NCBI RefSeq assembly: GCF_001922305.1
Contig: NZ_CP018839.1
Coordinates: 3,286,001 to 3,350,000 of the forward strand
Source of the DNA: Thauera chlorobenzoica
GTDB taxonomy: Bacteria; Pseudomonadota; Gammaproteobacteria; Burkholderiales; Rhodocyclaceae
Direction of reading: 5' to 3'
Length of the DNA stretch: 64,000 nt
Shown: in pieces, positions 18,358-27,490 of the stretch
Position numbering within the stretch: position 1 is the stretch's first letter
How the letters are laid out: each line of letters begins with the position of its first letter
The notes under the pieces: generated by a model
Told to the model about the DNA's origin: nothing
What the model saw: only the letters and a program-made list of their open reading frames with translations
The model's database searches: none
Made by a program: the position numbers and the translations under genes

Positions 18358-19051
18358 CTGGCTGCTGGCCCGTTGCCGCAGTCTCTGGCAGGAGTTGCGC
18401 CATCCGCAGTACGCGCTGACGGTTGCCGAGATGCTCGAGCACGAGCAAGCCCACCTGATGCCGATGATCGCGCCCTTCGATGGGTACGTCGAAGCGCCGG
18501 GGCGGGTATCGAGCACCTGCCTGGTGACGGCGGACCGCAATCACTACTCGGTGCCGTGCGAGTTGGCGGGCAAGCTGATCAGCAAGCGCTTCTACCCGGA
18601 GTGCATCGAGTTCGTGTTCGACGAGGTGATTGTGGCCAGCCACCCGCGTCTGTTCGAGCGCGAGCAGACCTGCTACGACTGGCGTCACTACCTGCCGCTT
18701 CTCGAACGCAAACCGGGTGCGCTGCGCAATGGCGCGCCGTTTGCCGAGATGCCCACCGCACTCCTGCGCTTGCAGCGCTTGCTGCTGCGTCGAGACGGCG
18801 GCGATCGGGTGATGAGTCAGGTACTCACGATGGTCCCCAAGGTCGGCCTGGAGCCGGTGTTGGTGGCCGTGGAACTGGTGCTCGACTCCGGCATGGTCAG
18901 CATCGAGCATGTGCTCAACGTGATCGCACGGCTGAACCAGGCGCCCCTACCGGAATCGGTCGAAACGAGTCTCGAACTCAAGGCGCTGCCGCTGGCCGAC
19001 ACGCGGCGCTACGACAGCCTGCGCGAACGACAGGAGGCCGATCATGCGTGA
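18358..19051 (+). pseudogene. istA: istA 3' part, interrupted
   Basis: The fragment resumes at [18 protein letters not shown] after the AACAC duplication. It carries the C-terminal half of the IS21-family transposase to a TGA overlapping the istB start. Joined to 8700-9505 it gives exactly 1,500 bp, equal to the intact copy 2 gene. An internal ATG at 18395 can start a 218-codon ORF, but no ribosome site supports it. Confidence 0.93.
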
Positions 19052-19161
19052 TATTGGCGCGGAACTGAAAAGCCTGCGTCTGTTCGGCATGGCCGCCGCC
19101 TGGAACGAGATCAGCGCTGACGACGGTGCGGCGGTACAGAGCTCACGCTGGCTGATCGAGC
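19044..19161 (+). pseudogene. istB: istB 5' part, interrupted by IS66
   Basis: This encodes [20 protein letters not shown] and the next residues up to SRWLIE, the N-terminus of the IS21 ATPase helper. The frame is cut by the IS66 element at 19162. GATCGAGC (19154-19161) is repeated on the far side at 21595-21602. Confidence 0.95.
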
Positions 19162-19249
19162 GTAACCGGTAACTGAGCGGCGTCCTTCTCGCGGCGTAGC
19201 GATCGTTGAATAATTCTCGCCATGTTCAACGACGACGGGATTGGCAGTG

Positions 19250-19561
19250 ATGGCATCGACGGTGAGGAGCAAATGGCGGCGACGCGGCCACGAGGAATGG
19301 CGGGCGGTGTTCGATCGCTTTGCGGCAAGCGGTCTGAGCATCCGGCAGTTCTGCGACAGCGAGGGCTTGAGCAAGTCGAGTTTCGAGCGCTGGCGCGGCC
19401 TGCTGGCCGGTGAGGCGTCGAGCGTCGCCGATCGCGGCGATGCGTGCGCTCGTGCGGGCTTTGTCGATGCGGGCCTGGTCGACGTTGGCGGCGGTGCAGG
19501 CCGGCTCGAGCTCAAGCTCGATCTGGGTGGCGGTGTCGTGCTGCATCTGGTGCGCGGCTGA
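19250..19561 (+). CDS. tnpA: IS66 accessory protein TnpA
   Basis: The product begins ASTVRSKWRRRGHEEWRAVF and has a helix-turn-helix-like stretch, SGLSIRQFCDSEGLSKSSFERW, as in IS66 OrfA proteins. It is about 103 residues from this ATG; a TTG three codons upstream is an alternative. Its stop overlaps the tnpB ATG by one base. Confidence 0.88.
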   Translation: MASTVRSKWRRRGHEEWRAVFDRFAASGLSIRQFCDSEGLSKSSFERWRGLLAGEASSVADRGDACARAGFVDAGLVDVGGGAGRLELKLDLGGGVVLHLVRG

Positions 19562-19920
19562 TGTTCTTCCCCGAAGGGGCGGTGCGGGTGCATGTCTATG
19601 GCCGCCCGGTTGACATGCGCAAGTCCTTCGATGGGCTGTACGCGCTCACCCGCCACGCACTTGGGTGCGATCCGCTGTCGGGCGAGCTGTTCGTGTTCAT
19701 CAACCGGCGCGGCACGCAGATGAAGGTGCTGTACTGGGATCGCAGCGGCTTTTGCGTGTGGGCCAAGCGCCTCGAGCAGGGACGGTTCGTGTCCGACTGG
19801 TCGCGGGTGCTCACTCGCCAGATGGACTGGACCGGGCTGAAGCTGTTGCTCGAAGGCATCGAGCCGGCGCGCTTCAAGCGCCGTTTCAAGCTCCCGGAAG
19901 TGGCCGCCAAGCCCGCATGA
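19561..19920 (+). CDS. tnpB: IS66 accessory protein TnpB
   Basis: The 119-residue product has the diagnostic IS66 Orf2 sequence: VYGRPVDMRKSFDGLYAL, then GELFVFINRRGTQMKVLYWD and GFCVWAKRLEQGRF. It starts at an ATG overlapping the tnpA stop and ends over the tnpC start. The biochemical role in transposition is not settled. Confidence 0.93.
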   Translation: MFFPEGAVRVHVYGRPVDMRKSFDGLYALTRHALGCDPLSGELFVFINRRGTQMKVLYWDRSGFCVWAKRLEQGRFVSDWSRVLTRQMDWTGLKLLLEGIEPARFKRRFKLPEVAAKPA

Positions 19921-21566
19921 ATGCTGGGTTTTACGGTAAAATTCCGGCCATGACGACGCCCGTTTCGCTGACCGTTCCGACGCCCGCCGAGGCCGCCCGC
20001 TGGGCGCCCGAGCAAATCGTCGCACTGGCCCAGGCGAACGCGGCCGCCGCCCGCCAACTCGATGCCCTGCAGCTCGAGTTCCAGGCGATGAAGCATCAGA
20101 TCGAGTGGTTCCGGCGCCAGCTCTTCGGGGCGAAGAGCGAGAAGCGCATCGTCGATGCGAGCCCGCATCAGATGAACCTGGGCGAGTTGCCGGTGCCCGA
20201 ATCCTCGCCGCCGCCCCCTGCCAAGGACATCGCCGCCCACACCCGCCGGGCCCGCACCACCGATTACGCGGCGGGCGACGCATCGGCGCTGTTCTTCGAC
20301 GAAGCCCGCGTGCCGGTCGAGACCATCGCCGTGGCGAACCCGGAAATCGACGGGCTCACCGCCGACCAGTTCGAGGTGATCGGCGAGAAGGTCAGTCACC
20401 GCCTGGCACAGCGCCCGGGCAGCTACGTGATCCTCAAGTATGTGCGTCCGGTGATCAAGCGCCTCGACACCCAGGCGATTTCCTGCCCGGCGGCACCCGA
20501 GGGGGTGATTCGCGGCAGCCGCGCCGATGTGAGCTTCGTCGCCGGGCTCATCACCGACAAGTTCTGCTACCACCAGCCGCTGTACCGCCAGCACCAGCGG
20601 CTCGGGGACAACGGCATCAAGGTTTCGCGCCCGTGGCTCACGCAGCTCACTCACGGGGCGCTGTCGCTGCTCGAACCCATCTTTACGGCCCAACTCGACT
20701 CGATCCGCGCGAGCCGCATCAAGGCGATGGACGAGACCCCGATCAAGGCCGGCCGGGCCGGCCCGGGCAAGATGAAGGGCGGCTACTTCTGGCCGGTCTA
20801 TGGCGAGCGTGACGAAATCTGCTTCGCCTATCACGAGGGGCGCAGTGGCAAGCACATTGCGCAGACCCTGGGCACCGACCCGCCGCCCGAGGGGGCGGTG
20901 CTGCTTACCGATGGCTATGCGGCCTACGAACGCTACGCGGAAAAATGCGGGCTCACGCACGCGCAATGCTGGGCGCACTCGAGGAGGAAGTTCTTCGATG
21001 CGCAGGCGCTCGAGCCCGAGCGTGCGGGCCAGGCGCTGGAGATGATCGGAAAACTGTACGCGGTGGAGAAGCACATCCGCGAGGCCAGGCTCGTCGGTGA
21101 GGCACGCCGCGCGCATCGGCTCGCGCAGGCCAAGCCCGTGCTCCAGCAGTTCTTCGCCTGGGTCGACGCCCAGTTCGAATCCCAGGGCCTGTTGCCCAGC
21201 TCACCGCTCACCACCGCCATGGCGTACGTGCGCGAGCGCCGGGCCGCCCTCGAGGTGTACCTCTCCGATCCCGAGGTGCCGATCGACACCAACCATCTGG
21301 AGCGGGCGCTACGCGTGGTGCCGATGGGCCGTCGCAACTGGCTCTTCTGCTGGACCGAGGTCGGGGCAAAGTACGTGGGCATCGCGCAGAGTCTGATCGC
21401 CACCTGCCGCCTGCACGACATCGACCCCTATACGTACCTGGTCGATGTGCTCCAGCGCATCGGCCAGCATCCGGCCGCCAACGTGGCGCAGCTCACCCCA
21501 AGGCTGTGGAAGCAACACTTCGCGGCCAATCCGCTGCGATCCGATCTCTTCGAAATCTCGAAGTAG
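19917..21566 (+). CDS. tnpC: IS66-family transposase TnpC
   Basis: The product has an N-terminal coiled coil ([20 protein letters not shown]) followed by LFGAKSEKR. It then has a zinc-finger-like segment, the transposase core ([33 protein letters not shown]) and a C-terminal segment with [17 protein letters not shown] 19917 overlaps the tnpB stop by 4 bp; ATG 19950 is the alternative and gives 538 residues. No damage was seen. Confidence 0.93.
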   Translation: MNAGFYGKIPAMTTPVSLTVPTPAEAARWAPEQIVALAQANAAAARQLDALQLEFQAMKHQIEWFRRQLFGAKSEKRIVDASPHQMNLGELPVPESSPPPPAKDIAAHTRRARTTDYAAGDASALFFDEARVPVETIAVANPEIDGLTADQFEVIGEKVSHRLAQRPGSYVILKYVRPVIKRLDTQAISCPAAPEGVIRGSRADVSFVAGLITDKFCYHQPLYRQHQRLGDNGIKVSRPWLTQLTHGALSLLEPIFTAQLDSIRASRIKAMDETPIKAGRAGPGKMKGGYFWPVYGERDEICFAYHEGRSGKHIAQTLGTDPPPEGAVLLTDGYAAYERYAEKCGLTHAQCWAHSRRKFFDAQALEPERAGQALEMIGKLYAVEKHIREARLVGEARRAHRLAQAKPVLQQFFAWVDAQFESQGLLPSSPLTTAMAYVRERRAALEVYLSDPEVPIDTNHLERALRVVPMGRRNWLFCWTEVGAKYVGIAQSLIATCRLHDIDPYTYLVDVLQRIGQHPAANVAQLTPRLWKQHFAANPLRSDLFEISK

Positions 21567-21602
21567 GCAAGGACGCCGGGCAGTTACCGCTTACGATCGA
21601 GC

Positions 21603-22294
21603 AACTGCTGCAGGCCGAGGGTACCGATCGTGCGATGCGCTCGATCCGCTACCAGATGAGTGCCGCGCGTTTCCCGGTGCACCGGGATCTGGCCGGTTTC
21701 GACTTCGAGCAGTCGTGCGTCGAGCGCAAGCTGATCAGCGAACTGAGCGATCTGGGCTTTGCCGACCAAGCCCACAATGTCGTGTTCGTCGGCGGCCCGG
21801 GCACCGGCAAGACGCATCTGGCCACCGCGTTGGGCATCTCGGGCGTCACCCGTCATGGGCGGCGGGTGCGTTTTTACTCCACCGTGGATCTGGTCAATGC
21901 GCTCGAACAGGAGAAGGCCGCCGGCAAGGCCGGGCGCATCGCGCTGTCGCTGCGCAACGTCGATCTGGTCATCCTGGACGAGTTGGGTTACCTGCCATTC
22001 AGCCAGGCCGGCGGTGCCTTGCTCTTCCACCTGCTCTCCAAGCTCTATGAGCACACCAGCGTGATGATCACGACCAATCTCACCTTTGGCGAGTGGGCGA
22101 GCGTGTTCGGCGACGCGAAGATGACCACGGCCTTGCTCGACCGCCTGACCCACCACTGCCACATCATCGAGACCGGCAACGCGTCCTGGCGCTTCCAGCA
22201 CAGCAGTGCGGCGGCCAAGTCACGCATCCAGTCGCGGGAGACGGCCCGGCGGGCCGCGCCGGCAAGCGAGGCTGAGGCATCTGAGCCGTTCTGA
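21603..22294 (+). pseudogene. istB: istB 3' part, interrupted by IS66
   Basis: The fragment restarts in frame at [14 protein letters not shown] and includes the ATP-binding motif [11 protein letters not shown] and [14 protein letters not shown]. Joined to 19044-19161 it gives 810 bp, the size of intact istB. A longer frame starting in the IS66 end at 21506 is an artefact of the junction. Confidence 0.93.
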
Positions 22295-22303
22295 GTCGGC
22301 GTC

Positions 22304-22352
22304 GCGCGGGGGAATCTGCTTCGGGCTACGCCCTTCGCAGATTCCCCCGCGC
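22304..22352 (+). terminator. Terminator-like hairpin after istB, copy 1
   Basis: A perfect 16-bp stem (GCGCGGGGGAATCTGC and its complement at 22337-22352) with a 17-base loop begins 10 bp after the istB stop. There is no T tract, so it may protect the element from outside transcription rather than be a classic terminator. Confidence 0.65.
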
Positions 22353-22509
22353 CACTTCACGCGCCCGAACACATCGAAACGAGAGATAGGAGGGAGTTCC
22401 CACCCCAGAATCCGCTACACTTATCCACAGTCGCCGCAATGACAGGCGGCTATCGTCCCTGGTCAGAATTCAACCGGAACACCTGGTCAGTATTGGACCG
22501 GCGCCAACA

Positions 22510-22638
22510 CGCGCGGAAATCAAGCGTCTCGCGGCGCTGGAGCTTGAAGCGTCCGATCTCTCCGGTCTCGGGACAGACGGTATGCAGTTGGATCACGCGC
22601 TTGGCGATGTCCATTCCGATTACGCTAATCTTCATCAT
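22510..22638 (-). pseudogene. IS110-family transposase, N-terminal fragment
   Basis: On the minus strand, after GGAGGGGCC, an ATG opens MMKISVIGMDIAKRVIQLH and then PETGEIGRFKLQRRE. This is the N-terminus of an IS110-type transposase with the first catalytic Asp in GMDIAK. After 43 codons the frame runs into the IS21 right end at 22509. The remainder is absent from the window. Confidence 0.85.
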
Positions 22639-22913
22639 GGCCCCTCCTGCTTGAGTGGTTTGAATCGACATCTCCACTTTGGCACTCAGATGCCGTTGCA
22701 GCGAGGGGCCCCCTATCGTCTTCAGAGCCCCTGCCGGCCCCGTTGCCGGGGGAGGCGTCCATACCATCTGATCAATTGATGTTCTGAGCACGCTCACCCA
22801 AGCCAGCCATTTTCGCCGACTCCGATGATCGATTTCTCCGCTTCTACCGCTGCTGTTCGAGGCCGTTCCGGCCCCGAGCACCCGTTTGATGAAAGTGATC
22901 ACTGGGCGCTCGA
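22639..22913. other. 275-bp region: IS110 leader remnant, no gene
   Basis: Directly upstream of the IS110 fragment this probably contains that element's untranslated leader and old end. I could not find its terminal boundary. No other gene, promoter or repeat is evident. It separates mobile DNA from ribA. Confidence 0.45.
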
Positions 22914-23618
22914 TTATGGCCGCGTACCCGCAAACTCCCCTGCAGCATCGAAAACATGCCCCATGCGGTCGGCCTTCGTGTCGAGGTAGGCTGTGTTGTG
23001 TGAGTTTCTCCCGCCCGGCAACGCAACCCGCTCGACGACCTCGAACCCCATCGCGCTCAGGGCTTCCGTCTTCGCCGGATTGTTCGTCATCAAGCGTAAC
23101 CGTCGAACGCCGATGTGCCTCAGCAAAGGAGCGCAGACCGCATAATCCCGGGCGTCTGCCGGAAATCCCAGGCGCAGATTGGCCTCGACCGTATCCGCCC
23201 CGCAATCCTGCAGACCATACGCCCTGATCTTGTTGTGCAGGCCGATTCCCCGCCCCTCCTGGCGCAGGTACAGCAGGGCTCCGCTGCCCTCGGCACCGAT
23301 CCGCTCCAGCGCGCTGCGCAGTTGATGACCGCAGTCGCAGCGCAGGCTAAACAGCGCGTCACCGGTGAGGCATTCCGAATGGATGCGCGCGAGCACCGGG
23401 TCTGCGCCAGAGACGTTACCCATCGTCAGAACCAAGTGTTCCTTATGAACCAAATCGATGAAACTGTGCGCAACGAACATACCCCACCGCGTAGGGAGCT
23501 GACTCGAGGCGACAAAACGCACCCCGCGGTGCGGCCGGCTGCGGACAGCATCGTTCCGCCCGGCCCCTCCTGCTGCTGCCGTCTTTTCGGGCTCTTCGAT
23601 CTCAGGCTGCTGGAACAT
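22914..23618 (-). CDS. ribA: GTP cyclohydrolase II
   Basis: The 234-residue protein has three zinc-ligand Cys at about 83, 94 and 96 ([17 protein letters not shown]), the GTP-binding segment [20 protein letters not shown] and the late motif [13 protein letters not shown]. It opens the imidazole ring of GTP to start riboflavin synthesis. The start is the ATG preceded by GGGGAGG, which overlaps the nadC end by 17 bp. It is the last gene of the leftward catabolic cluster. It is the short form without a RibB domain, which suggests an extra, dedicated copy. I infer it boosts FMN supply for UbiX/UbiD. Confidence 0.93.
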   Translation of the reverse strand: MFQQPEIEEPEKTAAAGGAGRNDAVRSRPHRGVRFVASSQLPTRWGMFVAHSFIDLVHKEHLVLTMGNVSGADPVLARIHSECLTGDALFSLRCDCGHQLRSALERIGAEGSGALLYLRQEGRGIGLHNKIRAYGLQDCGADTVEANLRLGFPADARDYAVCAPLLRHIGVRRLRLMTNNPAKTEALSAMGFEVVERVALPGGRNSHNTAYLDTKADRMGHVFDAAGEFAGTRP

Positions 23619-24477
23619 CGGGCCTCCCCTCATGAAGAGCGATCCGCATCGACAGGTCGATCGCCTTGACGTCCTTCGTGATGCTTCCGATCGAGATACG
23701 ATCGACACCGGTTTCCGCCACCGTGCGCAGATTGCTCAATGTAATCCCCCCGGACGCTTCGAGCTCCGCCCGACCTGCCGTGATCCGCACTGCATGGCGC
23801 ATCTGTTCAACGTTGAAGTTGTCCAAGAGAATGAGCTTGGCGCCGGCCACGAGCGCTTCCTCGAGCTCCGCGCAATTCTCAACCTCGATCTGCAGCGGGA
23901 TCCCGGCGGGTGCAATCTCCGCCGCAGCTCGCAGCGCCTGCGCAATCCCGCCCGCGACCGCGATGTGGTTCTCCTTGATCAGTACCCCTGCGTAGAGTCC
24001 CATGCGATGGTTGTGTCCGCCACCGACCCGCACCGCGTATTTCTGTGCGACGCGCAGACCCGGCAGCGTCTTGCGCGTGTCGTAGATGCACGCCCCCGTT
24101 CCGGCCACTGCTGCCACGTATGCCCGCGTCGCGGAGGCAGTCGCGGAGAGGGCTTGCAGAAAATTGAGTGCGGCCCGCTCGGCAGTCAGCAGCGCGCGAG
24201 CGTTGCCGTGGATTTCGCACAGCGTGTCCCCGGGCGACACCTCGGTCCCTTCCTTCGCACGCCAGTCGATGTCGACGGCCCCATCGATCTCTCGGAAACA
24301 CTGTTCGAACCACGGCGCCCCGCACAGTACGGCGCGCTCTCGGCTGATCACCGTCGCGTGCGCCCGGCGGTCCGCCGGAACCAGCATTGCGGTGAAATCG
24401 CACCCCCCGATATCCTCCTCGAGCGCCGCACGCACCAAAGTCGAGATCTCCGATTCGAAACTCCTGTCGTTGCTCAT
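23602..24477 (-). CDS. nadC: Quinolinate phosphoribosyltransferase (decarboxylating)
   Basis: The 291-residue product has the family blocks [63 protein letters not shown] and [12 protein letters not shown]. It converts quinolinate and PRPP to nicotinate mononucleotide, CO2 and pyrophosphate in NAD synthesis. The ATG follows GGAGGAGACGTC. nadA and nadB are not adjacent, so this looks like an extra copy placed in the cluster. Phthalate is a known quinolinate-site ligand and inhibitor of this family, which gives a reason for its presence here. Confidence 0.94.
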   Translation of the reverse strand: MSNDRSFESEISTLVRAALEEDIGGCDFTAMLVPADRRAHATVISRERAVLCGAPWFEQCFREIDGAVDIDWRAKEGTEVSPGDTLCEIHGNARALLTAERAALNFLQALSATASATRAYVAAVAGTGACIYDTRKTLPGLRVAQKYAVRVGGGHNHRMGLYAGVLIKENHIAVAGGIAQALRAAAEIAPAGIPLQIEVENCAELEEALVAGAKLILLDNFNVEQMRHAVRITAGRAELEASGGITLSNLRTVAETGVDRISIGSITKDVKAIDLSMRIALHEGRPDVPAA

Positions 24478-24501
24478 GACGTCTCCTCCTGCATCGGAGC
24501 A

Positions 24502-25131
24502 TCAAACGGCGACGTCGGGGTTCAGCGCGTAGCGGCCGGCCAGCGTCGCGGTGTCGAGCACGTGCGGGCGGATCGCCTCGATGACGTCGCGTGCGCCGAA
24601 AGTCCCCGCCAGTGGGCATTTCGCCGTGTCGAGTGCATACAGCGTAAAGACGTAGCGATGCGGGATTTCGTCATTCCATGGCGGGCACGGTCCGTCGTAG
24701 CCGAAATACTGTCCGGCCATGTGCTCGTCGCCGGCAAACCACTGCGTGTAATCGTTGAGCCCCTGACGGGTGCCGTGCGGCGCGTACGGCCCAGGCTTGC
24801 CGCGCGGAACGACACCGTTCGAAAATTCCCCTTTGCCGATACCTTGCAGTTCCGGGGATATATCGACAAGGGTCCAGTGATACAAGTCGACCCGCGGAAT
24901 TCCGGCGGCGACCAGCCGTCCTTCCTTGTTTAAATCGTCAAGCACCGACGGCACATCCGGATCGTGGCACACGATGGCGAGCGATCGGGTGCCCGCGGGC
25001 AGGTCGCTCCACGCCAGATCGGGATTGAGATTGCCCGAAAGGACGATATGCGTCTCGGGGTGAGGTGCAGCAAACGCACATTCCTCTGGAATTCTTCCAT
25101 TGTCGTCAAAGCAGGTACTGGTCAGTCGCAT
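24502..25131 (-). CDS. YbhB/YbcL (PEBP) family protein
   Basis: The 209-residue product has PEBP-fold motifs: LSGNLNPDLAWSDLPAGTRS, AIVCHDPDVPS, then YHWTLVDIS and YGYDGPCPPWNDEIPHRYVFTLYAL. These proteins bind small anionic ligands; no enzymatic role is established. I chose ATG 25131 because GAGAGGAAA precedes it. The gene lies 24 bp upstream of nadC on the same strand. A role in the aromatic pathway is possible but not visible. Confidence 0.85.
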   Translation of the reverse strand: MRLTSTCFDDNGRIPEECAFAAPHPETHIVLSGNLNPDLAWSDLPAGTRSLAIVCHDPDVPSVLDDLNKEGRLVAAGIPRVDLYHWTLVDISPELQGIGKGEFSNGVVPRGKPGPYAPHGTRQGLNDYTQWFAGDEHMAGQYFGYDGPCPPWNDEIPHRYVFTLYALDTAKCPLAGTFGARDVIEAIRPHVLDTATLAGRYALNPDVAV

Positions 25132-25206
25132 GACAATTTCCTCTCGTTGCAAGAATCATTCAGATCGCCGATTCCGCCGCCATCGGCGATACCGGAGGTA
25201 GTGGTT

Positions 25207-25272
25207 TCACAAGTTCGCCCGCTCGCGATAGAGCCAGGGCCGAAACAGTCTGGTGCGGAGCAAGTCAAGATA
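25207..25272 (-). pseudogene. Detached C-terminal piece of the monooxygenase-like gene
   Basis: Just beyond the IS3 end, the minus strand reads YLDLLRTRLFRPWLYRERAN-L-stop. This resembles the usual C-terminal end of membrane-anchored ABM-domain proteins, and the gene on the other side of the IS3 element lacks such an end. I infer the element split one gene. No clear target duplication joins the halves, so a few bases may also have been lost. Confidence 0.5.
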
Positions 25273-25285
25273 GTTGTCGCCTGAT

Positions 25286-26371
25286 TCATGCAGCCAACTG
25301 CTTTATGTCTTCAGCATTGCTATGGATAGCAGCGTCGCACTCCGGGTTGAGCGTCACGACCTCGATCGGCGACCAGTTGCGTGTGCCGCGGGACCAGCGG
25401 GCCGGGTTTCGCTCGCGCGCCTTCAGGTACGTCTCGTGACGCGCCTGCAGGATCGCTCGGTCCTCGAGGGCATGGCGCTGCGCCGGGGTGACGTAGCGGA
25501 TGCCGCTATGGCGGTGCTCGACGTTGTACCAGTGCACAAAGTCGCGCCCCCACTGGCGGGCATCTTCAAGGGTGGCGAAGCCACGCGCGGGAAACTCGGG
25601 GCGGTACTTCGCCGTCTTGAAGAGCGACTCCACGTAGGCGTTGTCGTCGGAGACGCGCGGGTGCGAGTACGACGGTTTGATGCTCAGCCAGTGCAGCAGC
25701 GCCAGGACGTTGGTCGCCTTGAGCGTGCTGCCGTTGTCTCCATGCAACACGGGCTTTTCGAGCATGGCGTGCACGCCCTCGGAGAGCGCCGTGCGCTTGA
25801 GCAAGCACACCGCATGGTCCGAATCATCGGCGTCGTGGATCTCCCAACCGACGATCTTGCGGCTGTACAGATCCATGATCAGGTAAAGGTAGAACCAGTG
25901 TCCCTGCACTGCCGTGGGCAGATAGGTCATATCCCAGCACCACACCTGGCCGGGTGCGGTAGCCACATGTGTGGTCGGCGTGCGCGAGGGCTGGGGCGCA
26001 CGGGTGCGGCCGCGGTGCTGCGTTTGCCCATGGGCGCGCAGCACCCGCTGGAAGCTCGATTCACTGGCGATGTAGATGCCTTCGTCGGCCAATGCCGGCA
26101 CGATGCGCGCCGGCGGCTGGTCGGCGAAACGCGGCTCGTTGGCCACCGCCAGGATGCGGGCGCGCTCCGCTTCGGTCAGCGCATGTGCAGGCGTCGGCCG
26201 CTCGGCCTCGGGCCGTCGGTCGCCGGTGCGAAGGCCCCCCTCGGCGGTCCAGCGCTGCAGCGTGCGCACGGTGATGCCGGCCTCCTCGCAGGCCGGGCGC
26301 AGGCGTGCACCGGCCGCATGAGCCGCCTCGATATTGCGGACCAGTGTGTGGCGATCTTCCAGGGCGATCAT
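25286..26371 (-). CDS. IS3-family transposase OrfB (DDE integrase)
   Basis: The frame from ATG 26371 begins MIALEDRHTLVRNIEAAH. The integrase core follows: WCWDMTYLPTAVQGHWFYLY, LHGDNGSTLKA and SDDNAYVESLFKTAKYRPEF supply the acidic residues. Its ATG overlaps the orfA stop (ATGA). The frame is also open upstream to a run of seven A at 26410-26416 on the minus strand, a typical slip site for making the OrfAB fusion. Confidence 0.93.
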   Translation of the reverse strand: MIALEDRHTLVRNIEAAHAAGARLRPACEEAGITVRTLQRWTAEGGLRTGDRRPEAERPTPAHALTEAERARILAVANEPRFADQPPARIVPALADEGIYIASESSFQRVLRAHGQTQHRGRTRAPQPSRTPTTHVATAPGQVWCWDMTYLPTAVQGHWFYLYLIMDLYSRKIVGWEIHDADDSDHAVCLLKRTALSEGVHAMLEKPVLHGDNGSTLKATNVLALLHWLSIKPSYSHPRVSDDNAYVESLFKTAKYRPEFPARGFATLEDARQWGRDFVHWYNVEHRHSGIRYVTPAQRHALEDRAILQARHETYLKARERNPARWSRGTRNWSPIEVVTLNPECDAAIHSNAEDIKQLAA

Positions 26372-26847
26372 GCGTCCTCGTCCTTGTCCGTCGGAAAGAT
26401 CGCCGACAGTTTTTTTCGCAGCACCAACAGCGCGGCGGCTTCGGCCAAGGCTTTGTCCTTGCGGCGCAGTTCGCGCTCGAGTTCCTTGATGCGGCGCCGA
26501 TCGGCCTTCGTGGCGCTCGGGCTTGCGCGCACCTCTTCCGGGGCGGCCAACGCCTGCGTGGCGGCTGCACGCCACTGCTCGAGATCCTGGGGATACAGGC
26601 CCTTCTCGCGGCACCACGCGCCCTTGGTAGCCTCGTCCATCGCCGCGGTCGCCAGCACCGCCTCAAATCGGGCCGGCGCTGTCCAAGCCCGCTCGCGAGC
26701 GGGCTTGGACAGCGCATCCGCGCGCCACCGCTCCAGCGTTGCCGCTGTGATGCACAACTCACGTGAAACCGTTTCCACCGATGCGCTCTCCGGGGGCAGC
26801 AACCTTGCCACCACCTTGTCTTTAAATGCTTGTCCGTATCTGGCCAC
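26368..26847 (-). CDS. IS3-family OrfA
   Basis: The 159-residue product begins ARYGQAFKDKVVARLLPPES with a helix-turn-helix (VETVSRELCITAATLERWR) and a C-terminal leucine-zipper-like stretch (RRIKELERELRRKDKALAEA), as in IS3 OrfA proteins. The AAAAAAA at 26416-26410 lies inside its last codons and probably allows frameshifting into orfB. Confidence 0.9.
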   Translation of the reverse strand: MARYGQAFKDKVVARLLPPESASVETVSRELCITAATLERWRADALSKPARERAWTAPARFEAVLATAAMDEATKGAWCREKGLYPQDLEQWRAAATQALAAPEEVRASPSATKADRRRIKELERELRRKDKALAEAAALLVLRKKLSAIFPTDKDEDA

Positions 26848-26882
26848 TTCGTTCTTCCGCTATCGCCCTCGAGTTTCAGATT

Positions 26883-27461
26883 TTATCGAGGCGACAACCA
26901 TTCTGACCCAGAGGGGGTGATCGAGGGCATGACGATGTAGGTCAGCAGGACCACCGCAATCGGCACCAGTACCATCGTCGCCACATAAAGCGGCAGGTGA
27001 TCGAGCACGGGTCGCAACACCATCAACAGCGGCGTGATCGTCAGATACACGCCGAGAGCGCTCGCGATCATCATCTTGTGGCGGGGCGGTGGAATCATCG
27101 GCTGGGGCGAACCGGCGTTTGCCGGCAACTGAAACCATGTTTCCAAACCCACCGCCTGCTCGATCAGCACCGGTGCGCTCTCGACTGATTCGAGCTGCCT
27201 CACCAGTTCCAGCCGTTGCGCAGAGTCCTCCCATTGCCGCAGACTTGCGAAGCTGTCGAAGCTCACGATAATCCGGTACGCACGTTCCCCGGCTCCGGTG
27301 GGCTTGAGGACGGTGGCGCCCAGGTTGCCAGGGAACTGGCGAGCCGCACGAAGCCCTCCGCTCATGAGGACTTCCCACTCCAACTCCCGCCCGGGTTTCG
27401 GCACCCGAGTGACCATTAGCGTTACAGGATCCTTGAGCGCAGCCTGCCCCTCAGCAATCAA
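26883..27461 (-). pseudogene. ABM-domain (monooxygenase-like) membrane protein, C-terminus replaced by IS3 end
   Basis: From a TTG preceded by GGAGGGACC, the frame encodes an antibiotic-biosynthesis-monooxygenase-like domain (VTLMVTRVPKPGRELEWEVL, RIIVSFDSFASLRQWEDS). It then has a C-terminal membrane part with three helices (LGVYLTITPLLMVL, MVLVPIAVVLLTYIVMP). The last residues, WLSPR, and the stop come from the IS3 end. The native tail probably lies at 25207-25272. It starts 30 bp after the TRAP permease stop and was probably co-transcribed. Function is unknown. Confidence 0.7.
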
Positions 27462-27490
27462 TTGCGGTCCCTCCGGTGGTGGATTGTCCG

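Larger units (their letters stand above)
19162..21594 (+). mobile_element. IS66-family insertion sequence inside istB
   Basis: The 2,433-bp element has ends GTAACCGGTAACTG (left) and, on the other strand, GTAAGCGGTAACTG (right). It has the 8-bp target duplication GATCGAGC, as expected for IS66. It carries the normal three genes tnpA, tnpB and tnpC in overlapping order. All three frames are open, so it may still be mobile. Confidence 0.96.
8587..22509 (+). mobile_element. IS21-family element, copy 1, split by a Tn3-family transposon and an IS66 element
   Basis: Both ends carry TGTTGGCGCCGG inverted repeats (left at 8587, right ending 22509), with the subterminal repeats typical of IS21 (CTGAAAACTGACC, TCAGAATTCAACC, TCAGTATTGGACC). 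Subtracting the Tn3 insert plus its 5-bp duplication and the IS66 insert plus its 8-bp duplication leaves exactly 2,630 bp, equal to intact copy 2. The flanks are a truncated HD-GYP gene and a truncated IS110 transposase gene with no target duplication, so the element marks a rearrangement joint. Four base differences from copy 2 were seen, all in the left third. Confidence 0.95.
25273..26898 (-). mobile_element. IS3-family insertion sequence
   Basis: The element is bounded by the inverted repeat GTTGTCGCCT (25273) and AGGCGACAAC (ending 26898), possibly extended by two bases on each side. It contains overlapping orfA and orfB in IS3 order. I see no 3-4 bp target duplication, so the exact ends are approximate. 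It interrupts the ABM-domain gene downstream of the TRAP permease. Confidence 0.85.

Noticed and set aside
21506..22294. A 262-codon frame that looks like a complete IstB variant
   Set aside because: Its first part is IS66 sequence; comparison with copy 2 shows it is a junction artefact over the istB 3' part.
23619..23700. FMN riboswitch before ribA
   Set aside because: The ribA start lies within the end of nadC, so there is no leader to hold it.
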